Positions 1 to 8,680 of a stretch of DNA of 44,702 nt are shown in pieces. Under the pieces are notes generated by a model. That model saw nothing but the letters and a program-made list of their open reading frames with translations. It was not told the origin of the DNA and made no database searches. Every line of letters starts with the position of its first letter. Within the stretch, counting starts at the first letter, position 1. Source of the stretch: Coriobacteriaceae bacterium (lineage in GTDB: Bacteria; Actinomycetota; Coriobacteriia; Coriobacteriales; Coriobacteriaceae); contig CABJFQ010000008.1 of assembly GCA_902364975.1 (NCBI GenBank), positions 81,203 through 125,904 of the forward strand, read 5' to 3'. The position numbers were made by a program, and so were the translations under genes.

Positions 1-1
1 G

Positions 2-865
<864 letters not shown>

Positions 866-878
866 GGAGAGCAGAGAC

Positions 879-2333
879 ATGGCAGACATCGCATTCGAGA
901 AGGACCTGAAGGTCGCGGAGACCGGCATCGAGGGCCTCAAGGTCGTCGACCTGGCCGTCCACGGCGACTCGCGCGGCTGGTTCAAGGAGAACTGGCAGCG
1001 CGCCAAGATGTGCGCGCTCGGCATCCCCGATCTCAAGGTCGTCCAGAACAACATCTCCTACAACGACAGCCGCGGCGTCACCCGCGGCATCCACGCGGAG
1101 CCCTGGGACAAGTTCATCTCCGTGGCCCGCGGCTCGGTCTTCGGCGCATGGGTCGACCTGCGCGAGGGCAGCGCCACCTACGGGAAGGTGTTCACCTGCA
1201 CGCTCGACCCGTCCAGGGCCATCTACGTCCCGCGCGGCGTGGGCAACTCCTTCCAGGCCCTGGAGGACGGCACCGCCTACACCTACCTGGTGGACGCCCA
1301 CTGGTCGCTGGAGCTCAAGAGGACCTACACCTTCGTGAACCTCGCCGACCCCGAGCTCGCCATCGAGTGGCCGATCCCGCTGGACCAGGCCACCGTCTCC
1401 GAGGCCGACCTCAACCACCCGATGCTCAAGGACGTCGTCCCCATGGCGCCCAAGAGGACCCTCGTCACCGGCTGCAACGGCCAGCTGGGCCGTGCGGTCC
1501 GCAAGCTCGCCGAGGAGCGCGGCGTCGCCAAGGACTTCGACTTCTGCGACATCGACACCTTCGACATGTCCGACCCGGACGCCTACGCACAGTACGACTG
1601 GTCGCTCTACGGCACCGTCATCAACTGCGGCGCCTACACGGCGGTGGACAGGGCCGAGACCCCCGAGGGCCGCGCGACCGCATGGAAGGCCAACGCCACC
1701 GGTCCGGCCCTTCTCGCCCGCACCTGCGCCGGGCACGGCATCACGCTCGTGCACGTGTCCTCCGACTACGTCTTCGACGGCACCGCCGAGGTCCACGACG
1801 AGGGCGAGCCCTTCAGCCCGCTGTCCGTCTACGGCCAGACCAAGGCCGCCGGAGACATCGCCGTGGCCGGCTGCCCGCGCCACTACATCATGCGCAGCTC
1901 CTGGGTCATCGGCGAGGGGCACAACTTCGTCAAGACGATGAAGGCGCTGTCCGACCGAGTCGCCGACCCCGAGGACGGGCTCGAGCAGGTCACCGTGGTC
2001 GACGACCAGCTGGGCCGCCTGACCTTCACGCGCGACATGGCAGCGGCCATCTTCCACGTGCTGGACGCGAAGGCCCCCTACGGCACCTACGGCTGCACCG
2101 GCTCCGGCGCCGTCAAGTCCTGGGCCGACATCGCCCGCGCCGTCTTCGAGGCCGCCAACGGCAACGGGGACAAGGTGGTCCCCGTCAGCACCACCGACTA
2201 CTACGCAAATGCCGCCGGCCCCATCGCCCCGCGCCCGGTCCACTCCGCGCTCGACCTGTCCAGGCTCGAGTCGGTCGGCTTCCGCATGCCCGACTGGGAG
2301 GAGGAGCTGGGGGAGTACCTCAAGACACTCTAG
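879..2333 (+). CDS. Fused dTDP-4-dehydrorhamnose 3,5-epimerase / reductase (RmlC-RmlD)
   Basis: One 484-residue protein carrying the last two steps of dTDP-rhamnose synthesis. Residues 1 to about 190 are an RmlC-type cupin (RGIHAEPWDKF carries the family His; the VPRGVGNSF block follows). Residues about 195-484 are an RmlD-type short-chain reductase: nucleotide-binding GCNGQLG, SSDYVFDG, and YGQTK as the YxxxK catalytic pair. The ATG at 879 is chosen because AAGGAGA lies just upstream, the cupin homology starts there, and the frame further upstream is an out-of-phase shadow of rmlB. Such RmlC-RmlD fusions are known in some actinobacteria. The last 315 bp recur as a diverged copy at 10312-10627. 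A strong terminator follows, so this ends the operon. Confidence 0.93.
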   Translation: MADIAFEKDLKVAETGIEGLKVVDLAVHGDSRGWFKENWQRAKMCALGIPDLKVVQNNISYNDSRGVTRGIHAEPWDKFISVARGSVFGAWVDLREGSATYGKVFTCTLDPSRAIYVPRGVGNSFQALEDGTAYTYLVDAHWSLELKRTYTFVNLADPELAIEWPIPLDQATVSEADLNHPMLKDVVPMAPKRTLVTGCNGQLGRAVRKLAEERGVAKDFDFCDIDTFDMSDPDAYAQYDWSLYGTVINCGAYTAVDRAETPEGRATAWKANATGPALLARTCAGHGITLVHVSSDYVFDGTAEVHDEGEPFSPLSVYGQTKAAGDIAVAGCPRHYIMRSSWVIGEGHNFVKTMKALSDRVADPEDGLEQVTVVDDQLGRLTFTRDMAAAIFHVLDAKAPYGTYGCTGSGAVKSWADIARAVFEAANGNGDKVVPVSTTDYYANAAGPIAPRPVHSALDLSRLESVGFRMPDWEEELGEYLKTL

Positions 2334-2458
2334 TCGCTCTTAAATATGCGAGAGTCAAAGCCGCCGTTTCTTAACGGCGGCTTTTCTTTTGCCTGGCATA
2401 AAGTCCAGCCGCGACAAAAACGGCGGCGGTCGCCAAGCTTATTGCGAGCCCTGCAGAT
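2018..2458 (+). repeat. 441-bp direct repeat, copy 1 (rmlD 3' end + terminator)
   Basis: This segment matches 10312-10752 in direct orientation (offset 8294). It covers the last about 105 codons of rmlCD, the stop codon, the terminator and about 70 bp beyond. By eye there are roughly thirty substitutions, nearly all in the first half; the last about 220 bp differ at only about four positions. The block between the copies is the accessory region. Confidence 0.9.
2357..2390 (+). terminator. Rho-independent terminator of the rml operon
   Basis: A perfect 12-bp stem (AAAGCCGCCGTT / AACGGCGGCTTT) with a TCTT loop is followed by a T-rich tail, 23 bp after the rmlCD stop. Confidence 0.93.
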
Positions 2459-2560
2459 CACTGCGGGCGGCAGAGTTGGCGTAGAGCTCGGTTCTCGAGG
2501 GTGGCTGCAGGCTGCCCGAGAAACCGAGATTCACCTGGAATGCCGTCATTCTGATCAATG

Positions 2561-2868
2561 TCAAGCCGCCTTCTTGCCGAGAATCGGGTTTTCGGCCACG
2601 CCGAGCGCGATGATTCCGACCGCGTGCTCCGCGGCGGTGCCCTCGCAGGCGGGCTCGGGCGCGTTGGCCTTGGCGCCCTCTTCGGCCCTGCCGATGGAGT
2701 CGTCGACGGACCGGCGGCGGCCGGCCCATTCCTCGTTCGTCTCGGCGTACACGGCGCCTATCATCCCGATGGGCGACTTCCCCCGCCAAGGAACGCCTGC
2801 ACCGCGCGGCTGCGGCGCTTGAGCCCGCGGTTGGCGCGCTCCTGCAGGTTCGAGCGGAAGGAGGTGGA
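2561..2868 (-). mobile_element. IS256-family transposase, 3' remnant with frameshift
   Basis: On the minus strand, 2868 to about 2773 reads SNLQERANRGLKRRSRAVQ and about 2770 to 2561 reads GMIGAVYAETNEEWAGRRR. These join into the C-terminal signature of IS256/mutator transposases (ERxNRxxKRRxRxxxxFP...R(L/M)xGAxxxExxEEW...RR) but lie in different frames. Everything upstream, including the DDE core, is gone. The DNA from 2459 to 2560, between the rmlD repeat and the transposase stop, is probably the element's end. Dead element. Confidence 0.75.
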
Positions 2869-3084
2869 GTGAAGGGGAAGACGCGAAATGGGCGTTGGGC
2901 ATTGCGGTCACGACGCTTGCACTTGCGGCGTTCCTGCCGCTCGTGTCGGTCGTCCTGGTGCTGAGGCCGTTGAAGACTAGTGGCGCGTCCGAGACAGAAG
3001 TCACCGCTGGAGGGGCCGTCCGTTTATTGTCCGGACGAGCTGAGATGCTTTTATCACGATAAGCGCAGATAGGAAGTAAATCAC
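2869..3084 (+). other. Unassigned stretch between IS remnant and Panacea gene
   Basis: About 200 bp with no gene I can support. One frame is open from about 2872 to a TAA near 3061 and encodes a hydrophobic, membrane-segment-like stretch (WALGIAVTTLALAAFLPLVS), but it lacks a convincing start. It may be the tail of a lost membrane protein. Confidence 0.4.
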
Positions 3085-3106
3085 TGGTATGATTTGAAAA
3101 AGGAGG
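3085..3106 (+). promoter_or_regulatory. Extended -10 promoter and strong RBS for Panacea gene
   Basis: TGG-TATGAT (3085-3093) has the TGn extension of an extended -10 box; no good -35 is seen. AAAGGAGG at 3099-3106 sits 6 bp before the ATG at 3113. The implied leader is very short, about 12 nt. Confidence 0.5.
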
Positions 3107-3112
3107 AAACAG

Positions 3113-3571
3113 ATGAAAGTCCAAATTGGGACAGTGTGCAGCGCGATGGAAATCGCCGAGTATGCTGTCAACAGGCGATATCGCCACGGCACGCCCATCA
3201 GCAATCTTCAGCTCCAGAAGATCCTCTACTTCCTGCAAGTCATATACGCGAGCGAGACCGGTGAGCTGCTATTCGCCGACCAGTTTGAGGCATGGCCCTA
3301 CGGCCCTGTCATCAGAGATGTCTACGTTGAGTTCTCTGACTGCGGCGGCTTCCCGATAAAACGCGAGTTCGACACCGAGATAAATGATTCCATCCGCCCG
3401 TTCCTGGATGCGGGGGTGGACACGCTCGCCGAGAAATCCCCATGGGAGCTCGTCAGGATCTCACACGCCGAGGGGTCCCCGTGGGACATCATCTTCAATC
3501 AGAAGCGCCTACACAAAGGAATCATCCCAAATGAGCTGATCATGCAGTGCGCTAGCGAGGTCTCTGAGTGA
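3113..3571 (+). CDS. Panacea-domain (DUF4065/SocA-type) antitoxin-like protein
   Basis: A 152-residue cytoplasmic protein. ISNLQLQKILYFLQ (about residues 29-42) and EAWPYGPVIRDVY (about 61-73) are the hallmark helices of the Panacea domain (DUF4065; SocA and GepA relatives). In the described PanAT toxin-antitoxin systems this domain is an adaptable antitoxin encoded beside very different toxins. The length is typical for a single-domain antitoxin. The start is fixed by AAAGGAGG 6 bp upstream. The stop overlaps the GTG of the next reading frame (TGA at 3569-3571, GTG at 3568-3570), which indicates translational coupling. The domain call is confident; the role as antitoxin here is inferred from the partner. 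Confidence 0.85.
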   Translation: MKVQIGTVCSAMEIAEYAVNRRYRHGTPISNLQLQKILYFLQVIYASETGELLFADQFEAWPYGPVIRDVYVEFSDCGGFPIKREFDTEINDSIRPFLDAGVDTLAEKSPWELVRISHAEGSPWDIIFNQKRLHKGIIPNELIMQCASEVSE

Positions 3572-4292
3572 CCGAGCAAGACTATGCAAAGGCGGCCGAA
3601 AACTTCGGAAGGGTCCTCTCTCTCTGCTCACCAGCAAAATTGGGACTCTTTCGAAGCCGCCCCTGAAAGTTCCCCCAATAAACGCAGGCAGCGACGACGT
3701 AGAGAAACGCAAGGCTCTGCGCGACATGCTCGAATCCCTCGCCAGCACGGATGATGCCGCGGTGCTCTCTCAAGAGGACATCCGCCGAGCCTCGAACTTC
3801 TTCGCAAAGCTATATGGGGGGAGCGAGCCCTATCGCCATAGATATGCCGACATCTGCGACCTGGTGTTCAACGCACTCGGGCATTCCTCTGGGGACCTGG
3901 ACGAAGGGGTCCCCTATTCGGTCAATTGCCTCGCCGAGAACATTCGCATTATCCATGGGCACCTGACGAAGCAGGGACTTTGTAACCAGGCAAAAAGTGT
4001 CCTCAAACTCGCCGACCACATCGACCTGGAAAAGACGAGGCTGAGCCACGATATCGAACAGCAGCAGGCCATGCGCGCATTCAAAGCGGCAATCGCCGAA
4101 GTGAAAGCGGAAAGGGACGTGGCGGACCAGAAACGCGCGGAGCTGGAAAGGGAGTTCGACGAGCGCCTCGACAAGACGAGGATGGAGTACATCGCGATTC
4201 TCGGCGTCTTCGCCGCGGTCGTACTCGCGTTCAACGGCGGCGTCGGCTTCTCCACGTCTGCGATGGCCGCGTCGGCATCGACAGCGGCATGA
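3568..4292 (+). pseudogene. PanT-like partner of the Panacea protein, frame broken near 3636
   Basis: The GTG at 3568 overlaps the Panacea stop and reads VTEQDYAKAAENFGRVLSLCSPAK before the frame runs into a TGA at 3665. From about 3636 the -1 frame continues without a stop (IGTLSKPPLKVPPINAGSDD..., then MLESLASTDD from 3726) to 4292. The two halves join into one sensible polypeptide of about 240 residues: a soluble N-terminal part, a charged coiled-coil-like stretch (about 4060-4180, rich in E, K and R) and one hydrophobic helix (IAILGVFAAVVLAFNGG). The break sits in an AAAA run (3636-3639), so it is an indel, a sequencing error or recoding. I do not recognise a catalytic domain. In PanAT systems some toxins act on membranes; that this is one is inference from context and the C-terminal hydrophobic helices. 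Confidence 0.6.
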
Positions 4293-4513
4293 AGGCCCTC
4301 GTGTTCCTGACCGCGCTGGTCGGATTCGTCCTCATCAACACAGTGTGCATCCTCCTCGTGTTCATCTGGAAGATGTCCTTCAACCATCGGAATGTCGAGC
4401 TGGGAAAATGGACGAGGAACTGCCTGATCGCCGCAGACGTCATCCTCGTGGCCATCATGGCTGCGATGATGGCGCTCTCTCACCCTGGACTCAGGGCATT
4501 CATCGGGTTGTAG
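4289..4513 (+). CDS. Small two-helix membrane protein, possibly the C-terminal part of the upstream effector
   Basis: 74 residues, starting at the ATG of an ATGA overlap with the previous frame (stop 4290-4292). It has two clear membrane segments (KALVFLTALVGFVLINTVCI at about 2-21 and LIAADVILVAIMAAMMALS at about 48-66) separated by a polar loop. No ribosome site other than coupling is obvious. Together with the hydrophobic helix at the end of 3568-4292 it would make a three-helix membrane domain, so it may be a separately coupled gene or the shifted end of one protein. A terminator follows at 4529. Confidence 0.55.
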   Translation: MKALVFLTALVGFVLINTVCILLVFIWKMSFNHRNVELGKWTRNCLIAADVILVAIMAAMMALSHPGLRAFIGL

Positions 4514-4528
4514 CCCAAACGTAGCGCC

Positions 4529-4556
4529 AAGGGCCGTCTCGGAGGGCGGCCCTTCT
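4529..4556 (+). terminator. Terminator of the Panacea locus
   Basis: AAGGGCCG / CGGCCCTT stem with a 10-nt loop, 16 bp after the stop at 4513, followed only by a short pyrimidine tail (CTC). The stem is good and the tail weak. Confidence 0.6.
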
Positions 4557-4714
4557 CATGGCGACACATCTAGGAACATAGCCGTGCGGTCATCCTTCGC
4601 CGCATGGGGCACTGGGGAGCCGTCCTTCGAGGCGGCTTCCCGCTTTTCGCGGCGGGGCGCGATTGATTGAAGGTGGCGCCTGTACGCTGACGAGCCACTG
4701 GCGAACCCGCACCA

Positions 4715-4993
4715 CGAGAGATACTGCTCAGGAAGTTCGGCAGGTACGGCCTGCTCGTGATCGACGAGTGGCTGCTGAACAAGCCAGACAGCCTGTTCAG
4801 GGCGATGTTCCTCGAGCTCATGGAGCTGAGCTACGGTTCGTCCTCGACCGTCTTTTGTACACAGTACAGGCCGAAGAACAGGCACGCCAGGCTGGGCGGC
4901 GGGCTTCACGCCGAGGCGATCATGGACAGGATCGTGCACGGCACCGTCTGGCTGGAGACGGGGGACGTCAACATGCGCGACATATACGGCTGA
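4715..4993 (+). mobile_element. IS21-family helper ATPase (IstB) C-terminal remnant
   Basis: The frame reads REILLRKFGRYGLLVIDEWL then FRAMFLELMELSYGSSSTVF and HAEAIMDRIVHGTVW, the C-terminal part of an IstB-type AAA+ transposition helper. LLVIDEW is the Walker B region; Walker A and the partner transposase are missing. The 160 bp upstream (4555-4714) hold nothing I recognise except short GC-rich hairpins. Dead element. Confidence 0.75.
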
Positions 4994-5008
4994 CGGTACT
5001 GAACGGAC

Positions 5009-5039
5009 ACCGGCGGTACCGATTCACGATACCGCCGGT
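5009..5039. repeat. Inverted repeat at the end of the IS21 remnant
   Basis: Perfect 10-bp arms (ACCGGCGGTA at 5009-5018 and TACCGCCGGT at 5030-5039), flanked by repeated GGTACTG and GGAC/GTCC words, 16 bp after the IstB stop. Multiple terminal repeats of this kind are typical of IS21-family ends, so this is probably the element's right end. Confidence 0.5.
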
Positions 5040-5133
5040 ACTGTCCCGCAATATTCACGGTACGGAAACGCGCAAATACTCATTACACTATTTTTCTCCC
5101 AGCAATCGCATTTTCACACGAGGAGAACAAGTC

Positions 5134-6102
5134 ATGGAATTGAACGCCAGCAACCCCTCTAATACGATGGATAGACCATTAATTACATATTATTCTGAAC
5201 TAGGAACAGTATCAAAAGGGACTTTGGACGATGAACCTGATGGCTTCTATGTGTACAGCCTGCCGTCGCAAGATCTTTTATACGATTCCTTTGACAGCAT
5301 TCAGGAGCAAATCCATTCGAGATTGATCGACCTCGACAATCTCATCATCGAAAGATTGTTCGGAAACCAATCGACGTACTATTCCATCATCCACTTCTGT
5401 CCGATTGCAATATCAGAGGGCGGCTTCAGTCCCGAAATGACTTTCGATAGAGATTCGTTCGCTGGTTACGCCAAACGCTTCTCATTCGAGGAGGCGCGAA
5501 GGCTCATCTATTTAGACGATCTAAGGTATTTATCCGAAAGCTTTGGCAAAACGTACGATCAGGCCGTGGGCTCACTGAGGATGGCATTCTGCGCACTAGG
5601 GGAAATCGAGCCCATTGGAAACATCTCGGACGGAGTATTCAAGGTATCCTCTCCAAAGTCTCATTCAATGATGAGAGAAGTGGAGTCGTTCATAATTTGG
5701 CTGAATTCTTCATTGGATATTCTCAGCCATCTGCTATTTGAGCTGGACCGGATTCCCAATCGATTCGAATCCTTCAAGAAAATCCGATCAGACAAGTCGG
5801 CCCTATATTCCAAATTCAGGTCAAAGAGTTCGCACTCTGGCGACGAAGGCCATATATGCAACGACTTTCCCGAAGCCGTGTACTTAGAAGAACTGAGAAA
5901 CGAGATCGTCCATAACAGAGCTTTCGAAAATTCAGCGACCTGCTACATTAGCCTCGAGAATGGCATCGTAAAAGAGCGCTTCTTCCTCCTGCCGGATTCA
6001 AATGAAAACGGCAGGTTGCCAAGGTGGAATGGAAGATGCCGATTCTACTCGCAAGAAAATAAAGGAACGGAGCGCCTTTCCTCGCTTTACCGAGAGATAT
6101 AG
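5134..6102 (+). CDS. HEPN-motif protein, possibly shortened by an amber stop
   Basis: A 322-residue protein of markedly lower GC than its surroundings. Near the C-terminus LEELRNEIVHNRAF carries an RNxxxH motif, the catalytic signature of HEPN RNase domains; the preceding about 100 residues (from MMREVESFIIWL) are helical, as expected for HEPN. The N-terminal about 180 residues match no family I know. The ATG at 5134 is preceded by CGAGGAGAA. The stop is TAG at 6100-6102, but the same frame stays open for 52 more codons to TAA at 6261, so the ancestral protein may have been about 375 residues. No nucleotidyltransferase antitoxin (MNT) gene lies beside it. A role in phage defence or toxicity is inference from HEPN biology and the neighbourhood. 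Confidence 0.65.
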   Translation: MELNASNPSNTMDRPLITYYSELGTVSKGTLDDEPDGFYVYSLPSQDLLYDSFDSIQEQIHSRLIDLDNLIIERLFGNQSTYYSIIHFCPIAISEGGFSPEMTFDRDSFAGYAKRFSFEEARRLIYLDDLRYLSESFGKTYDQAVGSLRMAFCALGEIEPIGNISDGVFKVSSPKSHSMMREVESFIIWLNSSLDILSHLLFELDRIPNRFESFKKIRSDKSALYSKFRSKSSHSGDEGHICNDFPEAVYLEELRNEIVHNRAFENSATCYISLENGIVKERFFLLPDSNENGRLPRWNGRCRFYSQENKGTERLSSLYREI

Positions 6103-6261
6103 ATTCGAATATCGAATTCCCTGGATTACGCTATTGATGATCTTTCGGAAGAGATCAGCGAGATGCGCTCCAGCGGCGAGCTCAAGGTGATGAACCCCAA
6201 TGCAATAGAGGAGGCCATCGAATCATTTCGTGTCGCAGCCATGCCAGCCACCAGCAAGTAA
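6100..6261 (+). other. In-frame continuation of the HEPN gene after TAG
   Basis: Directly after the amber codon the same frame reads on (ISNSLDYAIDDLSEEISEM ... FRVAAMPATSK) to TAA at 6259-6261, in acidic, protein-like sequence. This suggests that the amber codon is a recent nonsense change, or that this is a readthrough extension. Confidence 0.5.
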
Positions 6262-6287
6262 TGGAAACCGCCGCATTGGGGTTCATC
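6189..6287. repeat. 15-bp perfect inverted repeat
   Basis: GATGAACCCCAATGC at 6189-6203 and its exact reverse complement GCATTGGGGTTCATC at 6273-6287, with 69 nt between. The left arm lies inside the HEPN frame extension and the right arm beyond its stop. It could be a transcript-end hairpin or a recombination scar. Confidence 0.7.
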
Positions 6288-6824
6288 AGAGGAGGTTCAT
6301 CTCGGCACATTCTGATATCAACGAAGACGATATCAGAAGCGTCTCGGAGAAATCGTAGAGGATGCTGGAGACTTCTCCCGTATCTATCCGTGCCAAAGAT
6401 TGAAGAGATGTTCAACGCGGGATTCGGCTTCGCTGTCTGTGCATGCGCTGCCCCGCGTGGCATATCCGCCGCGCGACCGCCACGACTTCGACCCCGAGGT
6501 GCTTGGCCAGGTCAAGCGCGGGCACCGCGACGGCGCTCAGGAGGGGGTCGGATATTGTTAGTATACGCGGCTTGCCGACGTTTATGCGAGCAATATCAAC
6601 CCGAAGAAGTCGGAGGGCTCTCTCCGGCAAATTTACTTGTTTGAGGCGCGGGACAGTGGCGCCCCGAGCTGTTGAAGCCATGCCTGATCCTTGTCCCCCT
6701 AGGGTCTTTTCAGGGGTTGTTCCTTTTTAACGGGAGCGTTGGAGGTAGCCGCTTTCATCAAGTACTTGTTCGTGGCACGCGAATTGCTGTGCGCTAGTCA
6801 CTTCATACCGTCGTTCTTTTTTCG
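6262..6824. other. About 560 bp without a supportable gene
   Basis: Between the HEPN frame and the minus-strand zinc-ribbon gene I see only short open frames in several phases, with no ribosome site and no family signature. The patchy GC content (AT-rich to 6410, GC-rich 6430-6550, mixed after) suggests joined fragments. A short reading near 6465-6550 (RVAYPPRDRHDFDPEVLGQV) looks protein-like but ends at TAG. Confidence 0.5.
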
Positions 6825-8114
6825 TTATTCGTACCGCTTGATGAACCGGTCGGTCTCGTCGTACGAGAGGTAATCGGGTTCGCCCGTTCCGATTCTCCAA
6901 GCGATCTCTCGGGCTTTCGCTATCATGGCCGCTGTTGCGGCATCGGCACCTTTCGGCATCTTTGCATGTTTGATTTCTATGCAGCCGCCCGTGACCTCGG
7001 GGACGCTCCTGTACATCCAAGTTTCGCCTATGGGTACATGGACGTCGAAGAAGTTCCACTCGAACTCGGTGTCCTCAACCGTCCTTGAGGGGAAGTTCGG
7101 ATGCAAATCCCAATGCTCGGAGAGAGCCTTCTTGGCACGATTGAGGACGACACCCATTGCCCAATTGCCTGTTCTTTTGTAGGCAGGACCCTCCTCTGCG
7201 TGCTTTTCGGCAGTCGCCATCGCGTTCCAGATGAGCGAGGTGATCTGTGCGGGCGAGTATTCTAGGAGCATGGTGTCGAGCAGAGTTTCAAACTCTTCGC
7301 GCTTCGGCCCCTCATACTCGTAGCACGCATCGTCAAGCTGGACATCGAGGTAGGCTAGAACGAGACCTTTTGCGGTTCGCAGCCAGTACTCGCGCTCACC
7401 CTGACCAAGCGCGACGTATTCGCGATCACCTTCGACGATGATGGGGTTTCTCTCGTGGGCAGTGTAGCCTTTCAACTTGATTGCAAAGGGCACCTTGTAC
7501 CAATAGAAGCTGAAGCCGTCTTCCTCTTCCTCAAACCCGCTCAACCATTTGTCGAATGCTGCGGTTGGTTGAATGTACCCCTCGCCCCTGAGCGCCTTAC
7601 AGGCGTCGATGAAGCCAAACAAGAGCGGTTGGTCTGCGATGGGCCCAAGGTAGGTATTGCCACCCCCGCCTCTTACTTCGATCAGGACCTCGAATACTGT
7701 GCTCGTGAGGCTATCAGGATTGCGCTTGGCCCATTCGAACTCTTTCGGCTCAATTGAGAATGCACGACGCAGCCTGTACTTCCGCTCAAACTCTTCGAGC
7801 TCTCGCATTGCTTGCTGTCTAGTTTTACCGCAATTTGGGCAGAAGACCTGATCCTTATAGTACGAGTCCGCCGAGACGTCCTTGATGCCCCTGCTGATTC
7901 TAGGCGCAAAGAGCGCACCGCCGCAAAGGGGGCAGCCATCGTCCAGCTCGATCATAGGGAACAGCTCAACGATCTTCTTGTCTGTGAAGCTCTTCGGGAG
8001 GTCATAGAGCTCCCTCAGATCATTCAGTGAGAGGCCAGAGGTGTAGTAGGCGTCCATAAGCTCGTTGACGTTGTCCTCGCCCAGCTCTGCTCTAACTTCG
8101 TCAACTCTTGACAT
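6825..8114 (-). CDS. Zinc-ribbon protein of unknown function
   Basis: A 429-residue intact protein that I do not recognise. Residues about 57-100 hold two CxxC knuckles (CPLCGG and CPNCGK), a likely structural zinc ribbon; before them LNDLRELYDLPKSFTDKKIV resembles a small helix-turn-helix. The remaining about 300 residues are acidic, rich in aromatics and without membrane segments. It is transcribed away from the reverse transcriptase, with its start only about 90 bp from the first hairpin of that gene's leader, so the two share a divergent control region. Position in a block of defence-like genes makes a defence accessory role possible, but no catalytic motif supports it. Confidence 0.75.
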   Translation of the reverse strand: MSRVDEVRAELGEDNVNELMDAYYTSGLSLNDLRELYDLPKSFTDKKIVELFPMIELDDGCPLCGGALFAPRISRGIKDVSADSYYKDQVFCPNCGKTRQQAMRELEEFERKYRLRRAFSIEPKEFEWAKRNPDSLTSTVFEVLIEVRGGGGNTYLGPIADQPLLFGFIDACKALRGEGYIQPTAAFDKWLSGFEEEEDGFSFYWYKVPFAIKLKGYTAHERNPIIVEGDREYVALGQGEREYWLRTAKGLVLAYLDVQLDDACYEYEGPKREEFETLLDTMLLEYSPAQITSLIWNAMATAEKHAEEGPAYKRTGNWAMGVVLNRAKKALSEHWDLHPNFPSRTVEDTEFEWNFFDVHVPIGETWMYRSVPEVTGGCIEIKHAKMPKGADAATAAMIAKAREIAWRIGTGEPDYLSYDETDRFIKRYE

Positions 8115-8204
8115 ATGCTCGACTTTCTTTCGATCAACGGAGGTTTATACGTGCCATTTTATGATATAGCCATGCGTCTTACGGTGGCGCTTTGATAAGA
8201 GGAA

Positions 8205-8659
8205 GGTCTCGGGCAGCGTTAGATCGTCCGAGACCGGGATGTCGCCGCTAGGCTGTGGGCAGCTGCTCTGTATTTGTTGACACTAAGGCCTCAAGCATCT
8301 GATGCCAATGTAAGTTTCGATAACTCTCTTTCAGGTAGGCTATATTTCTGATCTGATGCGATCGCGTGATTCAAGATAGCATTTCGGGTGCAAATAAATT
8401 GCTTTACGCATTGGCGTAAAGGTGCGTTATCGCCGTCAATAGCGCAAACGACGAAATTCCGACGTTCGCACTATTGATGCCGACGTTGCCTGCGCATAGC
8501 TGGGCAAGGGCGCTGATGATCATATCGGTTATCTCCGCATCTCCATCTAGTATGCCATAGGCAAGCATTGGAATGGGCGGCCGCATTGCGTTGGTGAACT
8601 CGCTTCACCTCATGTTAGCCTGCTCGGTTTGGGTGAGCCGCTCCTATATACCGAGCAGG
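8205..8659 (+). ncRNA. Hairpin-rich leader of the reverse transcriptase, candidate non-coding RNA
   Basis: Between the divergent gene and the RT start lie about 565 bp with no + strand gene but several strong hairpins: GGTCTCGG/CCGAGACC (8205-8235), TTTACGC/GCGTAAA with a 4-nt loop (8403-8420), a 14-bp stem with two mismatches (8437-8450 with 8463-8476), GGTGAA/TTCACC (8593-8609) and CCTGCTCGG/CCGAGCAGG (8619-8659), the last ending 7 bp before the RT ribosome site. TTGACA at 8277-8282 is a plausible -35 box; the matching -10 is weak. Several defence-associated reverse transcriptases (DRT2 and DRT9 are described examples) and retrons use a structured RNA encoded directly upstream as template. 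That this one does is inference. Confidence 0.45.
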
Positions 8660-8680
8660 TTGATTAAAGGCGGTGAGCCC

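Noticed and set aside
2346..2822. Open frame starting inside the rml terminator
   Set aside because: It begins in the hairpin, crosses the repeat end and the IS256 remnant, and has no protein signature.
6412..6681. 89-codon minus-strand frame between the HEPN and zinc-ribbon genes
   Set aside because: No start context or recognisable domain; codon use does not stand out from the other frames.
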